From NCBI GenBank assembly GCA_964545715.1, contig CAZJHX010000055.1, positions 1 to 63,104 on the forward strand: a stretch of 63,104 nt of DNA, in the 5' to 3' direction. The position numbers were made by a program, and so were the translations under genes. Positions within the stretch are counted from its first letter, which is position 1; each line of letters begins with the position of its first letter. This document shows, in pieces, positions 28,667 through 36,913 of the stretch. This stretch comes from CAZJHX01 sp964545715. Its GTDB lineage: Bacteria; Myxococcota_A; UBA9042; GCA-2863065. The notes below the pieces were generated by a model. That model did not search any database and was not told the DNA's origin. It saw only the letters and a program-made list of their open reading frames with translations.

Positions 28667-29102
28667 GAGCGGCCTTCTTCTTGGCTGCGGCCTTCTTCTT
28701 GGGCGCGGCCTTCTTGGGCGCGGCTTTCTTCTCGGCCTTGGCGGCCTTCTCCGGCTCGGCTTTGGCCTTCGGCTCTTCCTTGGCCTCGGCCTTCGGCTCT
28801 TCCTTGGCCTCGGCTTTCGGCTCCTCTTTGGGAGCGGCCTTCGCCGGCGCGGGCTCGGCCTTCTTTGCGGCTTTCGGAGCGGGGGCTGCGGTGCCGCCCA
28901 TGCCCTCCAGCACGGCGATCACGTCACCCAGTCGGTCACCTACCGCTTTGATGCCGCCGGTCAGGGCCTCCAGCTCCGCGGCGGAGTAGTCCTCTTTGTC
29001 CCCGACGGACGAAGCGACCTGGGCCTCGCTCAATATTATGCGGGCCGAGTAGTAGTCGTATCGTATCTCGAGGGCCTCGACGATTGCCGTTCTGGCGACC
29101 AT
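28650..29102 (-). CDS. Histone-like protein with Lys/Ala/Pro-rich tail
   Basis: The 150-residue protein has an unrecognised acidic helical head (about 1-70: MVARTAIVEALEIRYDYYSA...). A low-complexity tail follows, first alternating EEPKAEAK units (three copies) and then KKAAPKKKAAAKKKAAPKKKK. The tail resembles eukaryotic H1 and bacterial AlgP/HctB-type or myxococcal histone-like DNA-binding tails. It probably binds DNA, or another polyanion, with the head giving dimerisation or targeting. A GGAG ribosome site precedes the ATG. Expressed divergently from a lipoprotein gene. Confidence 0.8.
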   Translation of the reverse strand: MVARTAIVEALEIRYDYYSARIILSEAQVASSVGDKEDYSAAELEALTGGIKAVGDRLGDVIAVLEGMGGTAAPAPKAAKKAEPAPAKAAPKEEPKAEAKEEPKAEAKEEPKAKAEPEKAAKAEKKAAPKKAAPKKKAAAKKKAAPKKKK

Positions 29103-29171
29103 TCGCGCTCCTATCTACCTGTAATCACTGGTGTTTTTACCGTGCATTTCTCACGGAACGGGGCTGATTAT

Positions 29172-29183
29172 GTCATACATGAC
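29172..29183. promoter_or_regulatory. Palindrome GTCAT-N2-ATGAC, operator candidate
   Basis: A perfect 5-base inverted repeat with a 2-base centre sits in the 120-base divergent spacer between the histone-like gene and the lipoprotein gene. It could be a regulator site acting on either promoter. A second short inverted repeat, CCGTG-N7-CACGG, is at 29140-29156. No protein partner can be assigned. Confidence 0.35.
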
Positions 29184-29222
29184 GGTTGAACGGAAACGCA
29201 CGGGGGGGCCGTGTTTTCGTGT

Positions 29223-31031
29223 ATGATCGCGCCCATCGTGCGTCGCCTTTTCGCTATTACAACTCTCGCTTGCTTCGTCGCGCTGGGCGGCTGTGGCGAC
29301 AGCGATCGCATCGTGCACGCGTCCGACGCGACGCCGGGTATCGGCGGCTTCGGGGAGACCGAGGCGCCGAAGATCGACCCGGACACCGGCCTGCCCGTCG
29401 AGCAGCCGGAGCTCGAGATCATCCTGCTGCACGATACGACGATCCCGACCAACGTGCTGATCCAGGACGAGTTCACCATTCGCGCCAAGGTGGTGGACTA
29501 CGCAGCCGGCTCGCCGGCGGGGGACCTCGAGGTCGCCTTTGAGATCGTTGAAAACGAGGGCATGAACGGCGTCAGCGGCGACGCCAAGCTCGGTTCGAAG
29601 ATCGCCTATACCAACGAAGCGGGCGAGGTCCAAAACAAGTTCAAGGCCAACTTCCAGGGCGACGTGACCTATAAGGTCAAGGTCTCGACGGACGGCGCGG
29701 AAGACAAGTTCCTCGACATCATCGTCAGCGACACGCCCAAGGGCTCGGTCGAGGTCCACCTGGACTACGAGGGCCCGATCAACATCAACACGATCAAGGT
29801 CCGGCTCATGCCGAAGACCTTCATCTGCGGCCAGTTCGAGCCGACGGGCAATGTCGCCGGCAGCCTGGCCGACAAGACCGTTCTGGGCATCCAGGACAAG
29901 CCGACGTTCGACGGACTGGCGGGCGGTAGCCACTTCACGCTGATCGCCACGGCAAAGAGCCCCACAGGCGCCCTGGCCGCGGCCGGCTGCAAGGACGGCG
30001 TCTTCGTCGTCGCCAACGAGAAGACGCCGACAACGCTGGTCCTGCACCTGCTGCCGCTCAACCCGACCGGCAACTACGACGTCGACAACTTCTTCGACTT
30101 TACCAACGCCGTTGGGGAGATGGGCACCGTCGGCGCGGTGATCGAAGGCATCGTCACCCTGTTCAACAACCCCGGGAAGTTCCTGATCGACCAGATCAAG
30201 AGCCTGGTGAAGCTGTGGCTGGGCGAGATCATCGTGGACCTCGCGTTTGGCCTCTTCGAGGATGAGCTTGCCGACGTCATCACCGACTGGGTGAAGAACG
30301 ACTCCCCGAAATGGGTGCAGGACTTCTTTACGATCGGAGACGACCTGACCCAGATCGTCGACAACCTGCACATGCTCAGCGTCTTGAAGATCTCCAAGCT
30401 GCACAACGACTACTACTTCCAGGGGGTGCAGTACTGGAACGGCATTGTGCTCAGCTGGAAGTACGGGTGCGAGGAGGATGACCCGCCCGACTGCGGCGAG
30501 ATGAAGTTCTCCATGGACGACCTGGGCAACACCCAGTTTCCGCAGGACATCATCGAGGGCAAGTTCACGGGATCGGTCGTCAATTACGACCAGATGTTCC
30601 TGGACCAGCACGTGATTCAGATCAGCTACGGCAAGCTGATCCTGTTTGTGCTGAACGAGATCCTGCTGCCGGCGTTGACCGGCCAGAACAACCTCAAGGA
30701 CGCGGTGCTGGCGTTTGTCAACTGCGACGGCATCGCTGCCACGTTCTCCAACAGCGTGCTGGACGCGATCGGGCTGCCTGAATCCAAGCTGGCCAAGTTC
30801 TGCAAGTCCACCATCGGGCTGCTGATCACGCCGCTGGAGGCCTACGTCGCCAACCTGGCGCTGGACAGCCAGCTGCGGCTCTCGGGCCAGTGCACGCTGC
30901 AGGACAACGACGACGACCTGTATATCGATGAGCTGCTCAACGGAAAGTACAGCGGCACCATCGAGATAGAAAACGGCGCGGGCCCTCCCTTCAGCGGCAC
31001 GTTTACCGGGATCAAGCAGCCTCTTCCCTGA
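29223..31031 (+). CDS. Large lipoprotein with Ig-like N-domain
   Basis: The 602-residue protein has a lipoprotein signal with lipobox VALGGC. A linker is followed by a beta-sandwich region (about 55-160: FTIRAKVVDYAAG, VAFEIVENEGMNGVSG, AYTNEAGEVQNKFKA) typical of bacterial Ig-like (Big_1) domains. The C-terminal 350 residues are helix/strand mixed, with a GEIIVDLAFGLFEDELADVI segment and conserved cysteines; I do not recognise them. ATG 29223 is chosen; GTG 29211 and GTG 29238 are alternatives. Possibly an outer-membrane or surface protein; function unknown. Confidence 0.75.
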   Translation: MIAPIVRRLFAITTLACFVALGGCGDSDRIVHASDATPGIGGFGETEAPKIDPDTGLPVEQPELEIILLHDTTIPTNVLIQDEFTIRAKVVDYAAGSPAGDLEVAFEIVENEGMNGVSGDAKLGSKIAYTNEAGEVQNKFKANFQGDVTYKVKVSTDGAEDKFLDIIVSDTPKGSVEVHLDYEGPININTIKVRLMPKTFICGQFEPTGNVAGSLADKTVLGIQDKPTFDGLAGGSHFTLIATAKSPTGALAAAGCKDGVFVVANEKTPTTLVLHLLPLNPTGNYDVDNFFDFTNAVGEMGTVGAVIEGIVTLFNNPGKFLIDQIKSLVKLWLGEIIVDLAFGLFEDELADVITDWVKNDSPKWVQDFFTIGDDLTQIVDNLHMLSVLKISKLHNDYYFQGVQYWNGIVLSWKYGCEEDDPPDCGEMKFSMDDLGNTQFPQDIIEGKFTGSVVNYDQMFLDQHVIQISYGKLILFVLNEILLPALTGQNNLKDAVLAFVNCDGIAATFSNSVLDAIGLPESKLAKFCKSTIGLLITPLEAYVANLALDSQLRLSGQCTLQDNDDDLYIDELLNGKYSGTIEIENGAGPPFSGTFTGIKQPLP

Positions 31032-31075
31032 GTCCCGGCTTGACACCCACTCCAGCGAACAACACAGTACCGGCG

Positions 31076-31804
31076 ATGTCGCGCAACCACCTGTTTGGCG
31101 CTCTCGCCGCTCTTCTCCTGACCGCGTGTGGACCCACGTTTACCGTGGAGCCGCTGGCCGGTGAGGATCCCGAGATTCTGACGATGATCGGCGTCTCGGC
31201 GGCCGATCTGCAGACCCCTGAGACCGTCGCGGCCACCGAGGAGTTCTATCGCGAGCTCTGGTCGGCGCGTACCCAGGGCATGTGGGAGCTGCTGAGTCGG
31301 GATACGCGGGTGGCGCTGGACGCGCTGGCGCAGAAGCTGAACACCAACGGTCGGGCCATGCTGCAGAGCCGCCTCTTTCCAAAGGCAGGCGGTGGCAGCA
31401 AGCGCGTGAGCCTGTCCGCGCTGTTCATGGTGCGCCGGCCCACGTCCTTCCGTGCGGCGGGCAAGACCACGCCGGCATCGACAGACGCTGAGGTCCTGGT
31501 GAGCAATCGCAAGGGCGAGCAGGTCAAGGTGAAGCTGCACCGTGAGCGCGGCGCCTGGAAGCTGCACAAGACGGACTTCTCCAAGCTGCCGGTGGCCATC
31601 GACTTGAAGCCGAAGCTGCTGCCCCAGGACCAGCCGAAGCCCATCCCCGCACCGGCACCACAGCCCGAGCCGCAGGACGAGGACGAAGACTCTGAGGACG
31701 AAGAAGAGGACAGTGAGCCCACGGCGCCCGACGCGAACCCCGATGCCAAACCCGGTGACAAGCCCCCTGCGCCCCCCGAGCCCGATCGCGATCTCGACTT
31801 CTAA
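31076..31804 (+). CDS. Lipoprotein with acidic Pro-rich C-terminus
   Basis: The 242-residue protein has lipobox LLLTAC (Cys18). A globular domain (about 25-185) contains EEFYRELWSARTQGMWELLS and KLHRERGAWKLHKTDFS, resembling DUF4878/SnoaL-like cystatin folds. An acidic low-complexity tail rich in Glu, Asp and Pro follows. A TTGACA at 31040-31045 lies 17 bases before CACAGT, a weak promoter possibility. It is 44 bases after the preceding lipoprotein. Function unknown. Confidence 0.75.
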   Translation: MSRNHLFGALAALLLTACGPTFTVEPLAGEDPEILTMIGVSAADLQTPETVAATEEFYRELWSARTQGMWELLSRDTRVALDALAQKLNTNGRAMLQSRLFPKAGGGSKRVSLSALFMVRRPTSFRAAGKTTPASTDAEVLVSNRKGEQVKVKLHRERGAWKLHKTDFSKLPVAIDLKPKLLPQDQPKPIPAPAPQPEPQDEDEDSEDEEEDSEPTAPDANPDAKPGDKPPAPPEPDRDLDF

Positions 31805-31842
31805 GTCACTAACGCATATGCTGCCGCGCGGGAGGCAGGACC

Positions 31843-32583
31843 ATGATAGTCATGCAGAGCAAATCGAGCCGGCACCTGGGTGGACGGCTCAGCGAGGGCG
31901 TGGATGTCATAGAGTCCCTGCAGCAAGTGGTCCGCAATCATAAGGTCGGCACCGCCGAGATTCGCGGCATCGGCTACCTGCGCAGCGCTTACCTGGCGAC
32001 ATACGACCCCGAAGAGGACGTCTTCGTCACCGAGGAAGAGGCCACCCCGCCCGCTCAGATTCTGAGCCTGCTGGGCAACGTCTCCCGCTCCCAGGACGGC
32101 ATCTCCATCCACCTGCAGGTCATGCTGTTGGTCCCGGACGGCGAGGGTCACCGCGTCGTCGGCGGCCGCTTGATGGGCGGCGAGGTCATGGACGTCGAGT
32201 TCTTCATGCAGACGGTCGACGACTTCGGCTTCGTGCGCGTCGGCGAGGCTGACGGGCTGGCGCCGTGGCTGCAGATCGAGTCCGAGCAGCACGCATCCAT
32301 GGATGACGCTCCGACGCAGCGTGCCGAGTTCCTGCCCGGCCGGCTGGGCTCGCGCTTTGATGACAACGACCCCGAGTATGAGCTGCACCCCGAGGACACG
32401 CTGGATCACCCCCGGCTTGGCCGCTGCGTGGTACTGGCCGTGCCCGATGAGGATCGCGCCAGCATCCGCCTGGCCAGCGGCCGCACGGTAGAGCTGCACC
32501 TGGGCCTGCTGAAGCTGGTCCGCGCGTCAGACGACAACGCGGAAGTTCAGCACTTCAAGGTGAAAATGCGACGCCGCGGCTGA
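31843..32583 (+). CDS. PPC/DUF296-domain protein with C-terminal HPxxG domain
   Basis: The 246-residue protein's first 130 residues match the PPC (plants and prokaryotes conserved, DUF296) fold: DVIESLQQVVRNHKVGTAEI, GIGYLRSAYLATYDP, ILSLLGNVSRSQDGISIHLQ and HRVVGGRLMGGEVM. In plants the domain pairs with AT-hooks in DNA-binding proteins; bacterial roles are unclear. Residues about 185-235 (LDHPRLGRCVVLAV then SGRTVELHLGLLKL) form a small beta domain seen in other myxobacterial proteins. A GGGAGGCAGG ribosome site precedes the ATG. It directly precedes lexA. Confidence 0.82.
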   Translation: MIVMQSKSSRHLGGRLSEGVDVIESLQQVVRNHKVGTAEIRGIGYLRSAYLATYDPEEDVFVTEEEATPPAQILSLLGNVSRSQDGISIHLQVMLLVPDGEGHRVVGGRLMGGEVMDVEFFMQTVDDFGFVRVGEADGLAPWLQIESEQHASMDDAPTQRAEFLPGRLGSRFDDNDPEYELHPEDTLDHPRLGRCVVLAVPDEDRASIRLASGRTVELHLGLLKLVRASDDNAEVQHFKVKMRRRG

Positions 32584-32608
32584 TTCGGCACTGCACACCT
32601 GAACACCA

Positions 32609-32624
32609 CTGCATTAATGTGCAG
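32609..32624. promoter_or_regulatory. Candidate LexA (SOS) box, CTGCA-N6-TGCAG
   Basis: The sequence CTGCATTAATGTGCAG lies 63 bases before the lexA start. It has perfect 5-base half-sites and includes the smaller palindrome CATTAATG. A further CTGCAC half at 32591 mirrors the GTGCAG at 32619. LexA genes are nearly always autoregulated through a dyad in this position, and CTG...CAG half-sites resemble the gamma-proteobacterial box. Assignment is inference. Confidence 0.55.
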
Positions 32625-32686
32625 CTTTTTTCTTGATTCTGCGCCAAGCTCGACGCACCCTACGCTTATCAACGGAGGGTTTCTTT

Positions 32687-33328
<642 letters not shown>

Positions 33329-33330
33329 CG

Positions 33331-33513
33331 CCCGCGCGCTAGAGCGCCAATCAGATAGTCACTTCGGCCCGCGAGACCGCTGGCGGGCGCTGCCGGCCCT
33401 CGAGGTCTCGGCGGGACAGACAGTCCAGCACGTCGACCTCGGAAACCGGCAGCACCGCGCCATCGGTCTCGTGGGCGTAGAGCGACTACCTGATTGGCGC
33501 TCTAGCGCGCGGG
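33331..33513. repeat. 183-base near-perfect inverted repeat (long hairpin)
   Basis: The left arm 33331-33407 and right arm 33435-33513 are complementary in blocks. The outer block is 33 bases with 31 matches (33331-33363 with 33481-33513). The next is 16 bases with 14 matches (33368-33383 with 33460-33475), then 8 of 8 (33389-33396 with 33446-33453), then 7 of 7 (33401-33407 with 33435-33441). A small GGAC/GTCC hairpin at 33414-33426 lies in the loop. The element fills almost the whole gap between lexA and the convergent lipoprotein gene. There is no T-tract. It could be a bidirectional terminator, a structured RNA, or a MITE-like insertion with long terminal repeats. Confidence 0.88.
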
Positions 33514-33517
33514 TGCG

Positions 33518-35422
33518 CTATTCGGCCGCGACCACCACATCCAGCGTGGCCATATCACTGTACAAGAAGTCGCCCATGTTGCCGTGCACGAGCAGGGCGA
33601 ACGTGTAAGTGCCTGCCACGTCGGGAACCCAGGTGAGGTCCGCGCTGCCCGGCCCGCCGTTGATCACCACCTGCGATCCCGCCGGCTTAGCGGTGAGGAA
33701 CCACACGTATCCGCCCGTGGCGATGCCCTCGCTGCCGGGGGTGCTGTCGGAGCCGGTGAGCTTGTGCTGCTGACCGACTTTGGCGCCCTCGTCCGCGGTC
33801 GGTACGGCCACAGGCGGCGTGCCCTCGGGACCGATGAGCCCCTTCAAGTCCACGCCGAAGCCGCTGACGTCGGCGCCGGTCGGATCGATGTAGTCCACAT
33901 ACATGGTGCCGCCGGGCGACAGGTCGTTGTCGGTGACCAGCATCGTGGCCTCGAACAGCTGTACACCGCCGGCCGGAATCTCCAGCGGCAGCGTCGGCGG
34001 GTCCTTCATGGCGAAGTACTCCGACTCGTTGCCCAGGCCGAAGGCGTCCTCAAAGCGGAAGCCGGTGACCGTCAGCGCCGCGTTGCCGCAGCTGTAGATC
34101 ACGAATTGCCGGTTGGTCTCGACGTCCTTCTCACCGATAAACTGCATCACCAGAGGGGAGCTGCCGTCGCCCGGCGCGTAGTCGAAGCAGCTCTTGGCCT
34201 TGCCGCCAAACGCCGGGATCGTGATCTGCCCGTTGTCCGGGTTGTTGTAGTTGATGACCAGGTCGGCGTTCATGCCGTTGATCGAGCCGTGGTAGGTCAC
34301 GTGGATGTCCACGCTGCGCCCCTCGACCAGCCCGACTGTCGAGGCCGCGACCCCGTCCTTGTTGCACGGCTGCGTCACCGGAGTCGGCGGCATCCCCGGC
34401 AGCTCGGCCGCGACCGAGTAGTGGGTCTCGTCCTCGTCGGCCGGGAAGCAGATGCCCTTGATCGACATCGACGCCGGACCCAGGTTGTGCACGTTGACCG
34501 TGCAGGTCTTGTCACCCGTGTCGGTGTCAGTGAAGTCCAGCTTCGCGGGGTCCCCGCCGCAGTTGTGGCTGACCTCGAAGCTGCCGCTCTCGAACTGGGT
34601 CTTCAGCACCACCTCGATGGGCACGATGCGGTCGCTCATATGCACCTGAACCGTGACCGAGTCATTGCTGGAGTTGGCCGTCGGCTGATACTTCACCGTG
34701 AAGATCAGGGGCTCATAGCCGGGGTCATTGACCGGCAACAGCACAGTCCCGTTGGGCCAGCTGTCCTTGCGGTCCAGCGTGAACTTGGTCGTCGCCTTGT
34801 TGAACGTGATGTCCTTGACGCTGACCTCGCAGTTGCCGTCATTGTGAATCTGGAAGGTCTTGACCTCCGGAGTCACCGGGGTCGCGTTGAAGTACGTGTC
34901 CTTGGGCGGCTGCACATTGGGCTTGGGCAGGCAGGACGGCGGCGCAAACGTGCGCGTCGAGATCGGGTTGTCCGGGTCGTCGCTCTTGATCTCCAGCGTC
35001 GCCGTGTTGGTGTACTTGCAGTCGTCCTCGCTGCAGTCGCCTGGCTCGTAGACCACCTGGATCGTCAGCGATGTAACGAAGTCGTTGGGCTCGATCTTGT
35101 GCGGCAGGCCGTTTAGCGGGTCAAAGCCGCCGAAGTCCAGCGTGACCCACGGGTTGCCGGGCGAGCCGTCCAGGTTGTTGTCCAGCAGCCGGATGCTCTG
35201 GATCGTCAGCGTGGCCTTGCCCGTGTTCTTGATCTCCACCTCGACGGTGTCTCGCTGCTGGGTTCCCGGCGTGATCGACGCCAGCTCATAGGATGTGACC
35301 CCAGCCCCGGCGTTGCCCAGGACGATCTCCACATGCGGCTTCTTGCCCTCGGAGAGATCTCCACAGGCCGTGGCCAAACCAACAATCAGGAACAACTTGA
35401 ACGTTCTCAACATCATCTGCAT
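33518..35422 (-). CDS. Lipoprotein with choice-of-anchor-D-type repeats and PKD-like end
   Basis: The 634-residue protein has lipobox VGLATAC and several beta-sandwich repeats of the choice-of-anchor D/ASPM type (TVEVEIKNTGKATLTIQSIR; KTFQIHNDGNCEVSVKDITF; DKTCTVNVHNLGPASMSIKG; QFVIYSCGNAALTVTGFRF). A final PKD-like domain follows (about 545-632). Conserved Cys pairs fit disulfides. Its first 260 residues are clearly paralogous to the next gene upstream at 35460-36275. ATG 35422, with GAGG before it, is chosen over GTG 35425 and ATG 35416. It is a probable surface structural or adhesive lipoprotein. Confidence 0.8.
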   Translation of the reverse strand: MQMMLRTFKLFLIVGLATACGDLSEGKKPHVEIVLGNAGAGVTSYELASITPGTQQRDTVEVEIKNTGKATLTIQSIRLLDNNLDGSPGNPWVTLDFGGFDPLNGLPHKIEPNDFVTSLTIQVVYEPGDCSEDDCKYTNTATLEIKSDDPDNPISTRTFAPPSCLPKPNVQPPKDTYFNATPVTPEVKTFQIHNDGNCEVSVKDITFNKATTKFTLDRKDSWPNGTVLLPVNDPGYEPLIFTVKYQPTANSSNDSVTVQVHMSDRIVPIEVVLKTQFESGSFEVSHNCGGDPAKLDFTDTDTGDKTCTVNVHNLGPASMSIKGICFPADEDETHYSVAAELPGMPPTPVTQPCNKDGVAASTVGLVEGRSVDIHVTYHGSINGMNADLVINYNNPDNGQITIPAFGGKAKSCFDYAPGDGSSPLVMQFIGEKDVETNRQFVIYSCGNAALTVTGFRFEDAFGLGNESEYFAMKDPPTLPLEIPAGGVQLFEATMLVTDNDLSPGGTMYVDYIDPTGADVSGFGVDLKGLIGPEGTPPVAVPTADEGAKVGQQHKLTGSDSTPGSEGIATGGYVWFLTAKPAGSQVVINGGPGSADLTWVPDVAGTYTFALLVHGNMGDFLYSDMATLDVVVAAE

Positions 35423-35459
35423 CACCTCACGCGCGCGCGGCGTGGATTATAGCCAAAGC

Positions 35460-36275
35460 TCAGGGGCTGCTGTCCAGCGAGACCTGCAAAGGCGTGGCGA
35501 GCGCGTGCGCAAAAGTGACCTCGACCACGATGGAGTCGAGATCGCCCGTGGCCAGCGGCTGGTAGCGGACCGAGAAGGTAAGCGCTTGCGCGTCAGCGTC
35601 GGTCGTGCCGCCGATGGTGGTGTTGTCGGCCCAGTCCCGCTCCAGCGTAAAGATGCTGGTGACGCGGTCAAAGGCGACTTTGGTCACTGTCAGGGGGCAG
35701 GTCGACGTGTTCTCGATTTGAAAGAGCTTGGTCTCCGGCGACGTCGGGGTGCTGCCAAAGTACGTGTCCTTGAGCGGATAGACCGTGCCGGTCGGGACGC
35801 AGCCGGGTGGAGCGAGCTCCAGGGTCCGGGTCTGGCCGTCATCGGCCTCGATGCGCACGGTCGCCGCGTTGTCCGGCAGGCACTCGGCGCCCGTGCAGTC
35901 CTCCGGCTTGTAGACCACCGTAAACTTCAGCTCGCTGACCGTGTCGTTGGGCTTCAGCGGGTACGGAAAGTCGTTCAGCCGGTCGACCCAACCCCAGTCG
36001 ATGCTGACAAACGGGTTCTTGGCCGTTCCATCGGCGTTGGTCGCGTCCAGGGTCACCGCCGTGACGGTCAGCGCGCCGTTACCGCAGTTTCGCAGCGCCA
36101 CAGGTACACGGTCCGACTGGTGGGTGCCGGGGATGATGTCGGCAAACGTCCACGTCGTCGTGTCCAGTGCGGACTCGCCGATCAGCGTGCACATGTGCCC
36201 GTGCTGGCCCTCGGAGAGATTATCGCCGCAGGCGCACGCCAGCATGACCACACAGATCGTCGTCGCTATCCTCAT
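35460..36275 (-). CDS. Lipoprotein, shorter tandem paralogue of the neighbour
   Basis: The 271-residue protein has lipobox ending LACAC and starts GDNLSEGQ after it, like GDLSEGKK in the downstream neighbour. Shared blocks run in the same order: ADIIPGTHQSDRVPVALRN, DGTAKNPFVSIDWG, VVYKPEDCTGAEC, PLKDTYFGSTPTSPETK and FQIENTSTCPLTVT. It stops where the paralogue continues with further repeats, so it is either a truncated duplicate or the ancestral short form. The two genes are 37 bases apart and co-directional. ATG 36275 has GAGG upstream. Confidence 0.8.
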   Translation of the reverse strand: MRIATTICVVMLACACGDNLSEGQHGHMCTLIGESALDTTTWTFADIIPGTHQSDRVPVALRNCGNGALTVTAVTLDATNADGTAKNPFVSIDWGWVDRLNDFPYPLKPNDTVSELKFTVVYKPEDCTGAECLPDNAATVRIEADDGQTRTLELAPPGCVPTGTVYPLKDTYFGSTPTSPETKLFQIENTSTCPLTVTKVAFDRVTSIFTLERDWADNTTIGGTTDADAQALTFSVRYQPLATGDLDSIVVEVTFAHALATPLQVSLDSSP

Positions 36276-36308
36276 CACACCTCGGTTGGGGCCACGCGCG
36301 TCAAGTCG

Positions 36309-36896
36309 TCACGGGCGGGCTGCGGCGCCCGCTCCAATGCGTCCGATCAGCGCCAGCATCACGAAGAGGTCGACCACCCACATGCCGAGCGCCCAGGACG
36401 GCGCGATGCCGCCCGGACCGAAGCCCCGCATGCGGATCCCGGCTTTGGCGCGCAGCTTCAAGAATCCTCGAAAGCCGCCCTCCCCTACCTGCTCGATCAG
36501 GAATCCGTCCGCGGCCGCGCGGGCGTCGTCGTCCGACAGCGAGATCGCGCCGGCATGTGTTCCCACCGATTGATGCGCGTCCCGCACCGCGCCCACAAAT
36601 CCGTCCGCATACTCAATGTAGTGGAAAGACGCGGCGCAGATGACCCAGCCGGCCAGTACGGAGGCCGCAACCATGAGCCCACCCTTGAATCCGCACATGT
36701 GATTCATGAAGCCCACAACGACGCCAACCGCCGCCCCGAGAGCCATCGGGACCAGTATTGGAACGTATACAGCTCGCGTTAGCAGAGCACCGAAACCTCC
36801 GGTACATGCTGCTGCCAAAGCCGTTACAACGAGTACGGTGAGCACGCGCGCCATTCGACCCGCAGGAGCATACTCGCGGAATTGTTCATTGACCAC
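36309..36896 (-). CDS. Small integral membrane protein, unknown
   Basis: The 195-residue protein has about four hydrophobic helices (about 15-33, 42-62, 72-92 and 168-188). A soluble insert between the third and fourth runs about 95-160 and contains a DDDARAAADGFLIEQVGEGG segment. No family is recognised. GTG at 36896 is the likely start. It is divergent from a lipoprotein gene with only 17 bases between, so the promoters must overlap coding sequence. Confidence 0.65.
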   Translation of the reverse strand: MVNEQFREYAPAGRMARVLTVLVVTALAAACTGGFGALLTRAVYVPILVPMALGAAVGVVVGFMNHMCGFKGGLMVAASVLAGWVICAASFHYIEYADGFVGAVRDAHQSVGTHAGAISLSDDDARAAADGFLIEQVGEGGFRGFLKLRAKAGIRMRGFGPGGIAPSWALGMWVVDLFVMLALIGRIGAGAAARP

Positions 36897-36913
36897 TATG
36901 GGTTACAACGATA

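Noticed and set aside
29140..29156. CCGTG-N7-CACGG as a terminator
   Set aside because: Five-base stem with no following T-run on either strand, and it lies between divergent genes.
29151..31046. 631-codon minus-strand frame over the Ig-like lipoprotein
   Set aside because: The opposite frame has a signal peptide and lipobox; this one is an antisense artefact.
33331..33513. Integron attC site
   Set aside because: Long imperfect palindrome, but lacks RYYYAAC/GTTRRRY core sites and there is no integrase.
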